Shown: in pieces, positions 8,331-20,235 of the stretch | How positions within the stretch are numbered: the stretch's first letter is position 1 | How the letters are laid out: each line of letters begins with the position of its first letter | Assembly: GCA_012656075.1 (NCBI GenBank) | Contig: JAAKBF010000221.1 | Span: 1,178,001 to 1,242,000 of the forward strand | Direction of reading: 5' to 3' | Length of the DNA: 64,000 bases | DNA from: Phytophthora hibernalis | Lineage: Eukaryota > Oomycota > Peronosporomycetes > Peronosporales > Peronosporaceae | Notes under the pieces: model-generated | What the model saw: the letters and a program-made list of their open reading frames with translations, nothing else | What the model was told of the DNA's origin: nothing | Databases searched by the model: none | Program-made: the position numbers and the translations under genes

Positions 8331-11100
8331 GGTCGCTGCCCGGCGAGGAGGGTCGACTGCGGCTTGTCTTTCGGGCGCCTTCCTGCGTTCCGGCTTCTTT
8401 GCTTCCGACTTCACGCGCACCTTCACCTTCGCATCTTGTTTTTCGCGAGGTGAGCCGCTTCCGTCCGAGATCCCTGTGTCTCGGTTGCCATGGGAGCGGC
8501 CTTAGCAGTGCTAGCACTCGCTTTGCCTTCCTCGTGCTAGATTCTTTCAGCGCCCACACTTACAGCAGACACTGGAAGATCAAGGTGCGGAGCAGCAGCA
8601 GGAGTTGTGCAATTGCACCTTCGGAGAGGTTCCCTAGTCCCGTTTTTACCCGCTTCTGGGTTGCATCTTTCATGCTTACGCCACTCATCACTGAATGCTT
8701 GGTTGCTCGTTCAGGGTCACTGACCACCATCTTGACCGGAGTTGCTAAATCAGGGGCGGGTGTCACACCATCATGTCCCACTGCTGAAAAAAATTCCGTA
8801 TCTGTTCAGCTTGATATTTTTGCATGTTTAGGGCAGACACGCGGTCATTGACACGCTCCATTTCCAGGACTTCCAGTTCTCGCTTGTACGTCTGCGACTG
8901 CTCTTCCAGGCCAGCTTGGACTTGGGTAACCCACTCGGCGCGTTCATCTTTGTGTCGGGCGTCATCGTCGGCTTTCTGCTCTGCTAAGTGTTGTAAAGCG
9001 AGAGCTTTGACACGTTCGCCTTCAACTCGTGCAGCTTCGCGCAGGCTGGCTGGATGAGTGTCTCCAGATCTGGTGATTCCTGAACTGGAGAATCCTTGAT
9101 GTCGGGTTCTTGGACGGCAAGACTCTGCAGCCGACATTCAGCTTCTTCAGCTCGGAGCTGTGCTTCACGTACTTGTCTTGCAGCTTCGTTCAGCATGAGC
9201 TGAGCCTGAGTTTCTTGATCAGCCAGCCTGTCTGTCGAAGTCTTGCCTTCAAGTTTGGCCAAAGTTTCGTGCGCCTTGTGAAGCGTGCTCACGGTTAATT
9301 CAGCTGTTCCAGACATCGCGGAACCAGCGGATCGTCCAGATCTTCGTCCAGACCTTGTCGCCCGACTTGAGCGCCCTGAACGACTTGATCTTCGAGATGA
9401 GGACCGCCTCTTCGAGGATCGCTTGGACGCGTGTCAATGACTACGAGGGTTACGACGGTGGTGGTATTAATTACTGTCGGACTCCGATTCGCTTGACGAA
9501 AGACTCCGATCGGAATACCGGTGCTTCCTGTGCGACCTGGCCGTGCGCGTCCTGGTCGACTTCGACTCCGTGAGGGTCACAGACTCCACCATCTCGACGT
9601 CATCCTGGTCCACTACAGTCATTCGTCCAGGAGTAGCTTCCTGCGTTATGTAGAAGCCCACTTCCCGCTTCCGCGACACCACTAGAGCTTTTAGCAGCCA
9701 TCACCATTGGTCCGTATCCAACGAGTGGCATGTGAGACGCTGCTCTATAACCGAGAGTCGCTGAAGATGATGCCGACGAGCTGTTCCTGGACGCGTACGA
9801 GCTGGACGTTGTTCCATATGACGCTTCATCCGTTGTATCGGGATTGGACCCATGCTTGCATCCCTGGACGCAACTGATTCTAGGACAGACACATCTCTGG
9901 ATGCTTCGGATGATGGAAGCTCCGACGGCGACGAGTCTAGTAAAACTTCGCGAGGCGGCTGACGCTGCTGTCGCTGAGAACTTGGCTCGTCCATCGAAGA
10001 TCCACTTGGACTGCGGATAGGGCGAAGACCAGTCAATCGTAGACGCAGGACAAAACTCCGACCTAGAAGATCGATTTCGTAGTCCGTCAACAATAGATCA
10101 CCTTCGCCATCCTCAGCGTGATATTCCAAAACAGGTGGTCGTTCAGGCTTGGGTCCTGCTTCCAAACTTGGAAGAATCTTGAACTTCGCCCAATGATCAA
10201 CTGTCACCACTCAATGAGCTTGACTGCCAGTAGATGCTGGACATCACCAACCAATCCGCGTACCACTTCAGGTGTAACGTTTGATGCTCATGTCTTGAAC
10301 CATACGGGAACCAAGTTTTCAAACTGGAAACCTGCCTTGTTGAGTAGTGCCTGTAAGATTGCAACACATTCTCTAGTAGTTAGCAGTCCGACCGGGATCT
10401 GCACCGCCGTGAGGTCCTGGGCGGTGGCCAAGTCTCGTCGATTCAAGTCCAACTCGATGACCCACGCTTGGGCGGGATCGTCCAGAGTGGTCTTACTTGG
10501 ACACATCCAACATGGCCGACAACCAGGGTAGCGAATCTGGATAGGACTCCGGCCAGATATACTCCACATGTGGCGGTAGTACTCGTTCGGACCGGACTTG
10601 CTCCCACCGGGACACTTGTTGAGCCACGTAAGCCTTCGGTGCTTGTTCACTCAGACCGGCATCCTATCCACCAACCTCGGGGTGCGTTCCTGGATCTTCG
10701 TCCTGTACAGAATCAACGAGGTTGGCTTGGACTTCAACAACGGACTCAGTTGCATCTGCGATTCCGGCGTCGTCGTCGTCTTGGATTCTAGTCGCGAAGA
10801 CATTTCCAGGTCCCGTCTTCCTGGACTGTCGACAGCGACTTGTTTTCCGCGTACGTGGGCGCGTCAGCCTGCAACGCCACGTCTTGATCCGGTAGTGGGG
10901 AGTCCGAAACGCAACCCTCCACCGGGGACTATTCCAAATCGGCGCCTCCCACAGACACATGGTCGGCTCCTTCTCAACGGTCTTCAACTCGGTTGGCCGA
11001 CTTCCAGATTCACCATGCAGGTCTTGAATCGAAGACTCGACGCGTTCGTATCTCCCGCTCTTGGAGCTTCGTCATCTTGGCGTTCCACTGGGACAAGGTG
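8134..11100 (-). pseudogene. Retroelement-associated gene on the strand opposite its own LTR; relative of 28.1-29.5 kb
   Basis: A chain of minus frames runs inward from the LTR at 11124. 10288-10650 contains ATAQDLTAVQIPVGLLTTRE and GFQFENLVPVWF. 9701-10210 contains VLEYHAEDGEGDLLLTDYEI, DLLGRSFVLRLRLTGLRPIR and a Ser-rich tail. Around 9700 comes VGYGPMVMAA, and 8763-9316 is Gln/Glu-rich coiled coil (LADQETQAQLMLNEAARQVR). The first blocks align clearly with the plus-strand frames at 28.1-29.3 kb. The adjacent LTR is in plus orientation, so this gene is antisense to its element, as in the chromovirus. Many frame breaks are present. The function is unknown. Confidence 0.55.
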
Positions 11101-11110
11101 CTTCCCGTTT

Positions 11111-11530
11111 GGGTGTGGGAGGGTGGAATGAGGCCACTGGACATTGTTCTCGGTGGTGTGGTCCACACCATTGGTGTCCGCCACACGCGTGATGTGTGGC
11201 ACGTCAAGGACTTAAACCGTACTTCAGTCGTACTTAAGTAGTACGTCAGTTGTGTTAAAGCAGTACATCAAATGGGTGGCTCCCATTTGGACAGATCAGA
11301 TTAGACAGGGATTCAGTATGCAGATAGTTAGCAGTAGTTAGAACTACAACAGTGTTCTTAATATAAATCAGTTTAACTCTAACCCGGACGTTCGCAAGTC
11401 AATTGGTACTCGATACCATATTGGACAGGAATGCTAGGCCTTTTCAAGCTTACAGCAGGAAAGCCAGGCGTCTGTTGTGGATAGCGCGTTAACGCTTCCT
11501 CTAAAGCTAAGGTGCGTGTGACCCTCAACA
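11111..11530 (+). repeat. Polypurine tract and 3' LTR of a second, inverted element of the same family
   Basis: GGGTGTGGGAGGG at 11111-11123 is the same polypurine tract as in the chromovirus. The LTR of about 407 bp (11124-11530) starts TGGAATG and ends CTCAACA. It shares blocks such as GTTAGAGTTAAAC (as its complement) and GCGTTAACGCTTCCTCTA with the LTRs at 97 and 7119, but is clearly diverged and a little shorter. No matching 5' LTR in this orientation is in the window, so the element is partial. Confidence 0.8.
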
Positions 11531-13189
11531 CAAAAGGACAAAAACATCACAAAGCATAATACATGTAGAGAGTTCATCGGAAAAGGAAAAGGTAGGACCA
11601 ATAAATTCTTCTAGGTTAAACGATTAACAAACGTATTTGTATCGGAGAGTGACTATTGACACAAGATCGAATGACTTGGTTTTGTATGTGGGTGTTTGTA
11701 GGGTGACTACTGCCCTTTTCTACTACAACTGTCAGGAGGGGTGACGCCTACTCGCTTGGCAACCGAAACAACGCCTGTGATTTATAGATCCATGTGCGCA
11801 ACACGCGGTTTTAAACCCAGGACCAAACAGGGTCACATCTAACACGAGTTAGGGTGTGCCGCTGTTCTCATGTTTTTCAGAGGTGAGGCTCAGGTGTAGA
11901 TTTCATGTCGGCAGCTTCCGTTATGGAGGTTTGAAGGCTCATGATATCCGTTGCAAATCCTCGATGCATATTGTCAATATTCTCTGCTAGTTGCGTCGCA
12001 GTAAAGCAAGTCTGTGATAATTGCACTAATTTTGCAAGGTGCATAACGGATTACAGTTCTCTCTTTGCCTGGGAACTCCGTATAATACCGTAATCCCCTG
12101 TCAGAAGCGTCGCTTTGTCAGAGGCGTCAGTGTTTTTCAGCCAATGTTCAATCAAGAAAATGCAGATGTTTTGATTTTTTGTCATAAGGGTCACATGAAT
12201 ATCGGTAATTTATTAGTTTCCCATGCGAAATTATATGGCCGAGCTTCATTCGAGAATCAGGGTCGTGGCCCAAGGAACACGACCGCGCGAGCGTCAGGGA
12301 CGTGCCGCGTCGCATGGAACACCACGTCGGCACCGGCTCGCTGGCCGGACGCTTCGCTTTGACCATATCTGTTAGCGAGAGACAAGGGGACAAAAGAGAA
12401 GGTTGCGGAGGCTCCACGTGCGCCGCGAAAGACACCTTCTGGTGGGTGCGCAGCACGTCGAGCGGCTGGAAGGCCAGCTCCGATATTATGCCGGGCTGCA
12501 CCACCGCAATCAGCTTCTTTGTCTTCCGAGTGGCGCACGAGAACTAGTTGATATGGCATTGCACTCTGCCGACCTCGCATCCGATAGGCACGGCGCTGCT
12601 GCCATCGTCCGATGCCGTCGATTCTAATCGGATGCTTAGTTATAGTAGTACTGCAGTACAGTAGTACATATTTAGCGGACGTATCCAGCTCAACGAACTG
12701 CTTGCGTATGAAGCTGAGTGTGCTCTTCCTGCGCGAACACGCAGAATCTCTACCCCAGCGCCTTCATCAACTGTACAGGTACCAGTACCGGTAAATATAC
12801 GATTAAGTTCGTGTATTTCACTGTTTATGCTCATTGCGTTAAACCCTATCCAGTGTGTATTTCGGGTGACACCTCTGACAGGGGGAATACGGTAAGGAAA
12901 AGAAAGGAAAATTAGAAGACAAAGTCGCGCTACGCCCGAAGAAGCTAAGAAATCTATGATATTTCGGATTTGAAGTATTGAAGCATTGAAGTACCACTGA
13001 CAAGTTGCCAGTACTTGTTTAGAATCACAGTCTAACAAGGACCGCTTACAGTTAATGTGTGCATGTGTATGTACAGTAGTAGATTTACACAGAGTACACT
13101 TGACCTATGACCACGTCCTCGGCGCATCTTCTGTGTCTGCTTCGCAGATTTTATCATGTATTATATGATATTCAGGCGACAGCGGCGAA
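11531..13189. other. Intergenic stretch without a convincing gene
   Basis: This is mostly AT-rich. A GC-richer island at 12240-12620 is open on both strands (a minus frame includes DVLRTHQKVSFAAHVEPPQP) and may be a decayed gene piece, but I recognise no family. GTACTGCAGTAC near 12648 is a short palindrome. Confidence 0.5.
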
Positions 13190-13870
13190 GGTAGTGGTAC
13201 AATCGCTCACGACTGGGATCGATATCACGCACCAGAACGTTACGGATGCCTACAATACCTACATATTGTTCTTTGACGGCGGGTCACAGGGGACCCCGGC
13301 CCGGGAGGAACCGGAGCTGCCGTGGTGAGAATAGCTAGCCCTGAAGGCCCTTTGCTACTGGTTTGGGTGGGTAGCGTGTTGTACGCGTCAGCCACGACGA
13401 CGAATAATGTGGCAGAAAACATTGGGCTGTACACAGGGACCACGGCGATGGGATTGGGGGATTCGCGAGTGCATGTTGTCGGCGACAGCAAAATTACCAA
13501 CAGCCAACACACCTCGAGGCATCCGCCTTGGGCGGTTCATCTGAAACCATTATCTTGGAAGTGTCGGCGGAATATCGCTCAACTAGCGATACAATAGTGG
13601 AGTCACCACTTGCGGGAGGTTAACAAAATTGCGGATTGGTTGGCGAACGAGGCGATGAACACGCACGCAGTAACGTAGACAAAGCTGCATGGACAACAAC
13701 GGAGAGTCACCAGGCAGAGGTTAGAGGCTAGCTGGCAGGGATGTTTACAAGGATATGGGCTAGCACTCCCAAATGGGGGTGCACCGGTGATTGCCGCATG
13801 ATGACAACAGCGCTTGAGGGGACCGAAGATGCCGGATGATAAAAAATACAATCGGCAGATGAACATAGGA
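13190..13870 (+). pseudogene. RNase HI domain fragment of a retrotransposon, archaeal-type
   Basis: Plus frames give a full RNase H signature broken by frame changes. FFDGGSQGTP is followed by PGGTGAAVV (first Asp), NNVAENIGL (Glu), VHVVGDSKITNS (second Asp) and REVNKIADWLANEAMN (last Asp). This form, with its closing ADWLAN segment, is typical of the additional RNase H at the end of oomycete non-LTR polyproteins. Nothing upstream looks like reverse transcriptase, so this is a truncated copy. A related fragment lies on the minus strand at 19.8-20.2 kb. Confidence 0.7.
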
Positions 13871-15920
13871 AGTTGTTAGCAATAATATACGGTTGAATGA
13901 TGCCAATGTACCTCACTGAGAAAACTATATAGGATCATCTTACCCGGTAGTTGCACTACGGATAGGTCCAGGTAGTATCCCGGCCAGTCAACCCCATCGC
14001 ATTAACCCTGGCTTTTAGGGTGCAAGTTTTGCCTTACGTCCATGTAGACATACACCTGACGGCTAGCTTTGTGCCCGCAACTCCTGCCAGCACTTGAATT
14101 CGCAACATATAATGCCGCATAATTTGCGTACCTAATTAAGGTGGACGTTACAAGCAACATCCTTGTAATTTATCATGTTCAGCGGGTATTATTGTTTAGG
14201 CTGCCTCTAGCGTCAAGATTTTCTAGATCGTATATAGGGAATATGTTTACTCAGATATTGGTTCCCTCCAGGTTCTCGTCCAGGTTTCTTACAGATTTCA
14301 TGTCGGGTTCAAAACGAACAAAAAGACGAAATAAAATACCATCCAAATATTACACATGTATCAACGCATTACATACCTTTATCGACACAACAGCTACCTG
14401 TACGGCTGGGACGTGTGCACGAATTTGTCACGCTACAAGAGCTCCAACTAGCTGAATTGCGAGTGAGGGAACGAGTAGGAAGCGAAGGTGTCTGTCTTCG
14501 ACAGTAGAATGGAAAGTGATATTTCAATAAACACGTGCCGTGCACGAGGAGGAAAATATCAGCCGGAACACCCTTTTACCGTACAACCCATCTACCGACC
14601 TTGTTCCAGGAACATGAGTGATCACGAGAGAGTCTAAGCGACTACGTTAAGTGTCAGTCTCTCATCTTCAAGCAAACGTTTATTTCCTTGGTGGGAAGGG
14701 TCACCATCTTATTCACCCAGGTCTTCTTCGCCAAGGCCTACTTTCCGCTTCTCTTCATTTACCTCGCCACCAGCACGTTTGTCCTTCTCATCCAGCGTGT
14801 CATAACATGTGGTTCAATGGCACCTGCTTGAGTGCTCCATGCGCGCTCGATTCATAGCAGCGGATTTCTCGGACCGACTGCGAGCTTATCAAATAATCGT
14901 TACCCGATCTTCTCGGCTTCCTTGATCAGTATTTGCTTCCGTCCCATTCGCTACCGCGCGAGCCTCTTTCTTTCTGAGTGGCTCCTCCGCAGCCGTCTTG
15001 TGGGTGCACGCCATACCGGCCTTACCACCGTATGGCCTCCCAGCGGTCTGCTATCGCGCGAGGACTGCTGCGTGGTCATGGATGAGTGCTGGCAAAGGAA
15101 TGATAAAAATAAATTCCGTAAGGAAAAATAAATATAAATACCAGGTCGATACATGCTTGTATACCTGTACGATACCTTTTTCTGTTAAAAACCCTGGACC
15201 TCAACGTCGGCGTATTTTTTATACCAGTAACTGTACAGTGCTTCGCACGTTTTTCAATCGATCCTCTATAAATGGATATTTTTGCTTCCACATAAATAAT
15301 ACTCAGGATAATTGTACGTTTATTCGGATTCCTTCTTAGCTTTGAAAATAAATTTCAGAATATCAGGACAACATTCAGTCAAATGTACACAGAGTACGCT
15401 AGACAGATAAAGGGACTGGCAATACTGCCTCTGGTTCTCAAGTACTGTCAGTAGTTTGCCAGTAAATGTTTTGAACTGCTGTACTGCAGTAACAGTAACT
15501 TGATTTCAGTCTTCTGAGCTGCTGAAGTTTTAGTTGTGGCGAAGTCGATGAACACGTTTGGTCGACCGCAGCTGCGAACGTTGCAGCCTGACGCGTACCG
15601 AACGATTTCCGCTTAATTCCTTGCGCTCTAATCCTGTGGCTCTTTTAGTGACGCATGTACACATCATTCACACATGTGGGTAGCTTCAGACCTTGCGTAG
15701 CATGCTTGCATCATCACCTGGCGCATAGAAGCGTACGGCGTACAGAACAGCTACATTGCTCCACAACACACGACAGCTAAGCGCACAATACTACAGCATG
15801 GCAGTTGAACACCGAACACGGCATCACAACTCAATACATGCAGCACAGGGCGGCGCTTCATAACAAAAAGCAGAGCACATAACATATAATAAACAGCGCA
15901 CATATCATGGTTATACAAAT
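13871..15920. other. Intergenic stretch, no gene identified
   Basis: This is AT-rich with scattered stops. A plus-strand stretch at about 14690-15090 reads as a hydrophobic segment (TQVFFAKAYFPLLFIYLATS) followed by a Ser/Arg-rich region. It could be a decayed membrane-protein exon, but it contains stops and no start I trust. Confidence 0.5.
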
Positions 15921-15992
15921 TAGCCCCCGACTGGAGTCAACCCAGTGGCCTGGAGGCGTTAGCCTCCCGCTCTTCCGCTGAGCTACGGATGC
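15921..15992 (-). tRNA. tRNA-like sequence (tRNA pseudogene or SINE head)
   Basis: On the minus strand the 70-72 nt fold as a cloverleaf. The acceptor is GCATCCG with CGGGGGC (one A-G mismatch and one wobble). The D arm is GCTC-AGCGGAA-GAGC, the anticodon arm GGAGG-CTAACG-CCTCC with only six loop bases, and the T arm ACTGG-GTTGACT-CCAGT. An A box (TAGCTCAGCGG) is clear, but the B box GGTTGACTCC lacks one base of the consensus. The short anticodon loop and weak acceptor argue against a working tRNA unless a base is missing from the assembly. A tRNA-derived SINE, which oomycetes have, is an alternative. Confidence 0.5.
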
Positions 15993-15995
15993 GTG

Positions 15996-17106
15996 GTTGG
16001 GGGCACTCGTACCAGGACGATACCACAACCATCCTTTGTCACTGTCGTTACGCTCATATGTCGTGCGGGAGCCGAGTCTTCCCCTGGAACAACCTGCTGC
16101 AGCAGCATACCGCCCGCCCTACCGGGTAGAGCAACATCGTCTGGGGGGTCTGGTCGCAGGCGAGGCGGCTTAGATGAAACGGCTTGGACCCCTGGGGCAC
16201 GACGCCGGCGCCGGGCCTCTGCTGGACACTGAATGAGGACTGATGGTCGAGAAAGAAATTGTTTATTCGCTAAATTTCCCTTTAAGCCCTTACCACCTTC
16301 GTCAGGAATGAATAACACCGCGCTGATTGGCGGATTTTTTTCGGCGTGGGCTGTTGACTCTACTGCAGCTTTCCGGACTGACGTACATAATCTGCCAATT
16401 TTCTGATGGCCCCCTGCCTGCGACTGCCCCCGCTTGACAGCATATGAATAGGTAGGCGGTCCATCTACATAGCTGCTGTGATCTGCGGTAATCGTTTGTT
16501 TTGAGCGAGCTTGGTCGTCCCTTGCGGCGGCACCAGATACTTCCTTTCTTCACCGTCTTGACTTCTTTTTCGTAATAATTTGCGGTGTGTAGCCTGCCCG
16601 ATTGGTCTGAATTGCGCCGATCAGGTACATAGGACGATATAGTAGCTCCAAAGCTAGCTTCACGGACGTGTAGAAGCGATCTGTAATATCCAAGCGCCAT
16701 GGAGATATCGTCGACGGCGGACATAGGGCGCCTTTTTCGTGCAGAGATGTATAGCGCTCCCAGTCCCTCTCTGAATGAGGATGTCTAGAACCACTGAATG
16801 ATAATATCACCCAGTGTGACGTGTGTCTTTGTGGCGATCCGTATAGGTGTCGTTTACCTCCGGGTATCCCGGACTGCACCGCTTGAAATGTTGTTAGCTT
16901 ACACGAACTGAATACATGATGAGCACCGAGATCCGCCAACCCACTGAAATAGGCAGCGAGGCACGACTGAATGAGGTGGACCACAGATAGATCTCTCCTT
17001 CAGACAACCCAACAAAAGACAGAGTTCCAAATACAAATATACAGCCACAATAAAAATTTCTAGACCCTAAAGTGTTTTTTTCGCCAGTCTCACTTGGAGC
17101 TAACAC
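15996..17106 (-). pseudogene. piggyBac-like transposase remnant
   Basis: The minus strand contains DITDRFYTSVKLALELLYRP and LIGAIQTNRAGYTPQI, followed in the next frame by VKKGSIWCRRKG. This is the order and spacing of the piggyBac transposase catalytic domain (DNFYTS..., TxRxNRxG, K+G basic segment). Upstream (16.7-17.1 kb) are short open pieces with frame breaks. Downstream to 16.0 kb the frame runs into a Pro/Arg-rich tail. The first catalytic Asp region and terminal repeats were not found, so this is a dead fragment. Confidence 0.6.
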
Positions 17107-18274
17107 CCAGAGTACTGGTCAACTCTGGATGAATTCTCCTCAACGCGCACCATCCTCACTTAGTAACGGGATTTTTCTTCTTCACATGCAAATACACTTC
17201 TTCTTCACACAGTAGTCAATCAATCGAGTCTTAGGGGTGAATACTACAACCGCAGGGTAATATGAAATGAACGCCACTCAATGATCAACGCGCAACTAGG
17301 GTTTGAGAACAGACGGATCAGTCCAACAACACGAGCAGTCAGTCCCCGCCTTATTCGAACTTGATCTGTTCGGGAGCCACGCAGCCAGACTCGTGTTCCA
17401 GCGCGGCTTGAAGCGTCCGTAGCTTCTGGCCCCGGGAATTGGTCCGGGCAGCTTGACCTCAACGCGGCCCTAGACTCCGACGATTCCGCACTTACGCGAG
17501 ACCGTGTGTCTTGCTCTCGGCAAATTGAACTCTGTTTGTTGTTATCTATCTTCGCTATCGTTTGTCTGTTTTGTCTGTCTTTCCTCGTATCTTCCGTCCG
17601 CTTCTGCTGACTTCACTGACTTTGTCTTGGCTTCACTATGTGAATGGATGATGGCGAACTTCTTGGTGCGCGCACACATCATTGATGACTGTGCGCATCT
17701 GGGTACAGGGCCACACATCATTTGATGATGATGACGCATGGGTACAGTGCCATGGAAAGATATAATGGAACCGACCCTTCACCGAGTCCGACACTTATCC
17801 AGGGTGTCTTCGTCAATCTGGGCTCATTCAGGTTATCTTCATGATTCGTGGTCGTTCAATACATAGTACATCTTCATCTTGGGGTGTGTCGGTTCTGGAT
17901 TGAAATCTCATCGAGAGTATTCTCCATCCCGTGGAACCTCATCCAGTGAGATATGACCCTCGAAGCTTGTACTTGAATGCTGGAGTTTGTATCACTCACG
18001 GCGGTCATGTGGCTGTTGGTGTTGGCATAATGCAATGGGGTTGTTGATGGATCTTGTTTGGTGCTTCGAACCAAGTCAAGACAGGCTGCTGCTCGGGATA
18101 CGTTCGCCAAGAGCACTTTAATACCTTAGGTTATCCTACTGTAAGGGAATCGGCGGTCCGGACATGGTGTATTCTAAACTCACCGAATGAGGCCTCATCC
18201 GATGGATACCTCCCGACCGGTGGGCCCATCATTGGCTTGCACATTTAGTCCACTTCACTTCCAACGGCCACTTG
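17107..18274. other. No gene identified
   Basis: The stretch has short frames only. Near 17670-17745 a ~50-base phrase recurs loosely (CACACATCATT...GGGTACAG.GCCA). Nothing here supports a protein or RNA gene. Confidence 0.45.
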
Positions 18275-18400
18275 TCACACGTTACACACCGACGCCATAC
18301 TGTATCTTTCTCCACTCATTCAGACAAATATTCTATCAGACTGTCGAACTCAGTGGCTGGGGAAATCCACAGCCACTTCGTGTCAACCGCCCCTCTAGAC
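18275..18400 (+). repeat. Dispersed repeat shared with 29526-29655
   Basis: About 120 bases (from TTACACACCGACGCCATACTG to the Ser/Gln-coding CAGCCACTTCGTGTCA) match 29526-29655 with roughly one difference in ten and no large gap. At the second locus the block lies just upstream of the Ulp1-like protease domain. This indicates that the 17.5-22.2 kb and 28.1-30.4 kb genes are related retroelement sequences. Confidence 0.75.
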
Positions 18401-18628
18401 CATGATCTTCCAAAGAAGAATTTGCCATCGAGATGATAGATCATGACTAGACTTCATCACGAAACAAACCATCCAGAACGTCGAGATCGACTGAATGATC
18501 TTCCCGTTAGTCAACGTACAGTTGACGAGTTTTCTTAGTCCTGTCACCCACGGGCCGAGTCAGATCATTTCAAAAGGCAAGGATAGAGCACAACGTTCAC
18601 AACGCAAAGTGCTCTCGATCCGCAGCTC

Positions 18629-19000
18629 ATGAACAGTGCGTCGTCTAGCAGTGTCGACGCTACACCGGCTGACGGCTGGCCGGATGCCCGTGACACGAAA
18701 AATGGCGACAAGCGCCACAGCAAGAAGAATGGCGGTGGTAGCAGCCACAGCGAGAAAAGCGGTGGCGGCAACCGTGGCGAAAAGGGTGGCGGCAACCATG
18801 GCGAAAAGGGTGGCGGCAACAGCCACATCGAAAAGGATGGCAACCACGCCAATCGAGGCGACCAGGGCGGCGACCGTGACGAACAGGGTAACGAGGGCGG
18901 CAGCAATGACGATCACGGCGGCCAGGGCGGCGGCAATGACGACCACGGCAGACAAGGCGGTCGAAAGCGCGACAAGCAATGGCTCGTGGTGAAAACGTGA
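18629..19000 (+). CDS. Gly/Asn/Asp-rich low-complexity frame on a 21-bp minisatellite
   Basis: A 123-codon plus frame is built on degenerate 21-base units (GGCGGCAACCATGGCGAAAAG) repeated between about 18730 and 18970, giving Gly-Gly-Asn/Gly-Glu-Lys peptides. It is probably an internal low-complexity part of the retroelement-associated gene around it, not a free-standing gene. No start context or domain supports more. Confidence 0.3.
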   Translation: MNSASSSSVDATPADGWPDARDTKNGDKRHSKKNGGGSSHSEKSGGGNRGEKGGGNHGEKGGGNSHIEKDGNHANRGDQGGDRDEQGNEGGSNDDHGGQGGGNDDHGRQGGRKRDKQWLVVKT

Positions 19001-19189
19001 CTGATTGAGTCCACTCTACGGGGAACGCGGATAACTTTGGTATCCCGTCGACCTTTCCTTCCCGTCTCCATTCTCCGTCCGTGGTGAATGTGATTGCTTC
19101 GGTTCGCTGGAAGACTCCACCAAACCATTTTCCAGGCGGAGATACGCACTTCGTCGGCATTCCAGCTTGAACGAAACATGTTCACGCTG

Positions 19190-19578
19190 ACAAGTTCATG
19201 TTCGATGGCTATGCTGGCATGGAAATTCTTACTGAGGTAGAGGGTCTGTCAAATGGACCTGCAAGATTTGGGCGAAGTGATCTCACACAGGGAAGATACT
19301 TTTGAACATTTTCTCCTCCCGCGGACCACGGGCTCTGCGTCAGTCCTCGAGATAGAGAGCATGCTCACTTTAATAGTTGTGTAGAGAGAAATGGCTTCGA
19401 TCCTCATGGAGTACGAACCGCACGGTCTTGCTCACCGAGTCTTCAGCATGAGCACTTTCATGCGTCGCCTGCTATTTAAATACCGCGACATGCGCGATCA
19501 AGTGCGAGCTATCGGTTCTGCCTTCATTTTGGATACGTTAAAACACAGTGATCAGAATCAGCAGTTACTGCGTAACTT
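19190..19578 (+). pseudogene. Retroelement-associated gene, segment before the non-LTR insertion
   Basis: Plus frames read DLGEVISHREDTFEHFLLPR, then ASILMEYEPHGLAHRVFSMS and FILDTLKHSDQNQQLLRNF, interrupted by a stop near 19380. The last residues repeat after the insertion as LQLLRDFAHLHEFYERQTGS at 20236. The gene therefore continued there before the non-LTR fragment landed in it. It is largely alpha-helical in character. No enzyme domain is visible. Confidence 0.5.
19561..19578. repeat. 18-bp target-site duplication, left copy
   Basis: GCAGTTACTGCGTAACTT here and GCAGTTACTGCGTGACTT at 20236-20253 flank the non-LTR fragment. They differ by one base. Duplications of this length are typical of target-primed reverse transcription. 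Confidence 0.85.
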
Positions 19579-20235
19579 TTAATAATCAGATTGTGGTACA
19601 TTGTGTTACTTGCCTCCTGGTGGAGCCTGAACTCTAATAATCATTCCCAGTAATCGATGATATCCTATCAGGTCGCAGTCGTGTTCTCTCCTACCCACCT
19701 CTCGTGCGCCGTATCCACTGCTCCGTTCTGTCTCCCCCTTCCCTCCCCGCGTTCTCGTTCTACTAAGCTGACCGCCCTCATTTCTCTCCATCTCCTCACA
19801 TCCCCTCCATCAATCTTCCCACCTCGTCAAACCAGACATGGCGTCCTTCTGGTGCCGTTTCCGCCGCCACCACTGTGCTCCTGTGCGTATCCATCGCTTG
19901 GTTAGCTAACCAATCAGCGGCTTTGTTAAATTGCCGGTTGTGGTGCGCCCAACTGCGGACTTCACACAAGTCCACTTGCTTGCGTGTCAATCTGTACCAG
20001 TGCAATAGCGTCCTCGCTTTGGGGGGTTGCGCCCTGTCATTATCCTGATGATTAGTTCGCTGTCGCCGACAACGTGCAGTCCTGTCCACTGCTACTCCAC
20101 CGCGTGGGCCAGGAACCTGTGTAGTCCCACGTATTCCGCCACGTTGTTGGTCGTTGTCGGTCTCCCTAACGCTGTTGAAGGCGCCCACAGCATGTCCTCC
20201 TCCTGTCCACAAAATGAGACGACCAAGCTTCCGCT
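19579..20235 (-). mobile_element. 5'-truncated non-LTR retrotransposon with RNase H end
   Basis: This is a 657-bp insertion between 18-bp target duplications. Read on the minus strand it carries, in broken frames, the RNase H elements AEYVGL-like, HVVGDSELIIRIMTG-like, and in 19796-20212 the closing ADWLANQAMDTH, the same type as at 13.2-13.9 kb. The 3' end (left side) carries two copies of TGATTATTA instead of a long poly-A. Most of the element, including reverse transcriptase, is missing, as expected from 5' truncation. Confidence 0.75.

Noticed and set aside
11124..11530. LTR at 11124 as the partner of the LTR at 7119
   Set aside because: The two are in opposite orientation and too diverged. 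The partner of 7119-7563 is 97-541, proved by the ACGAC duplication.
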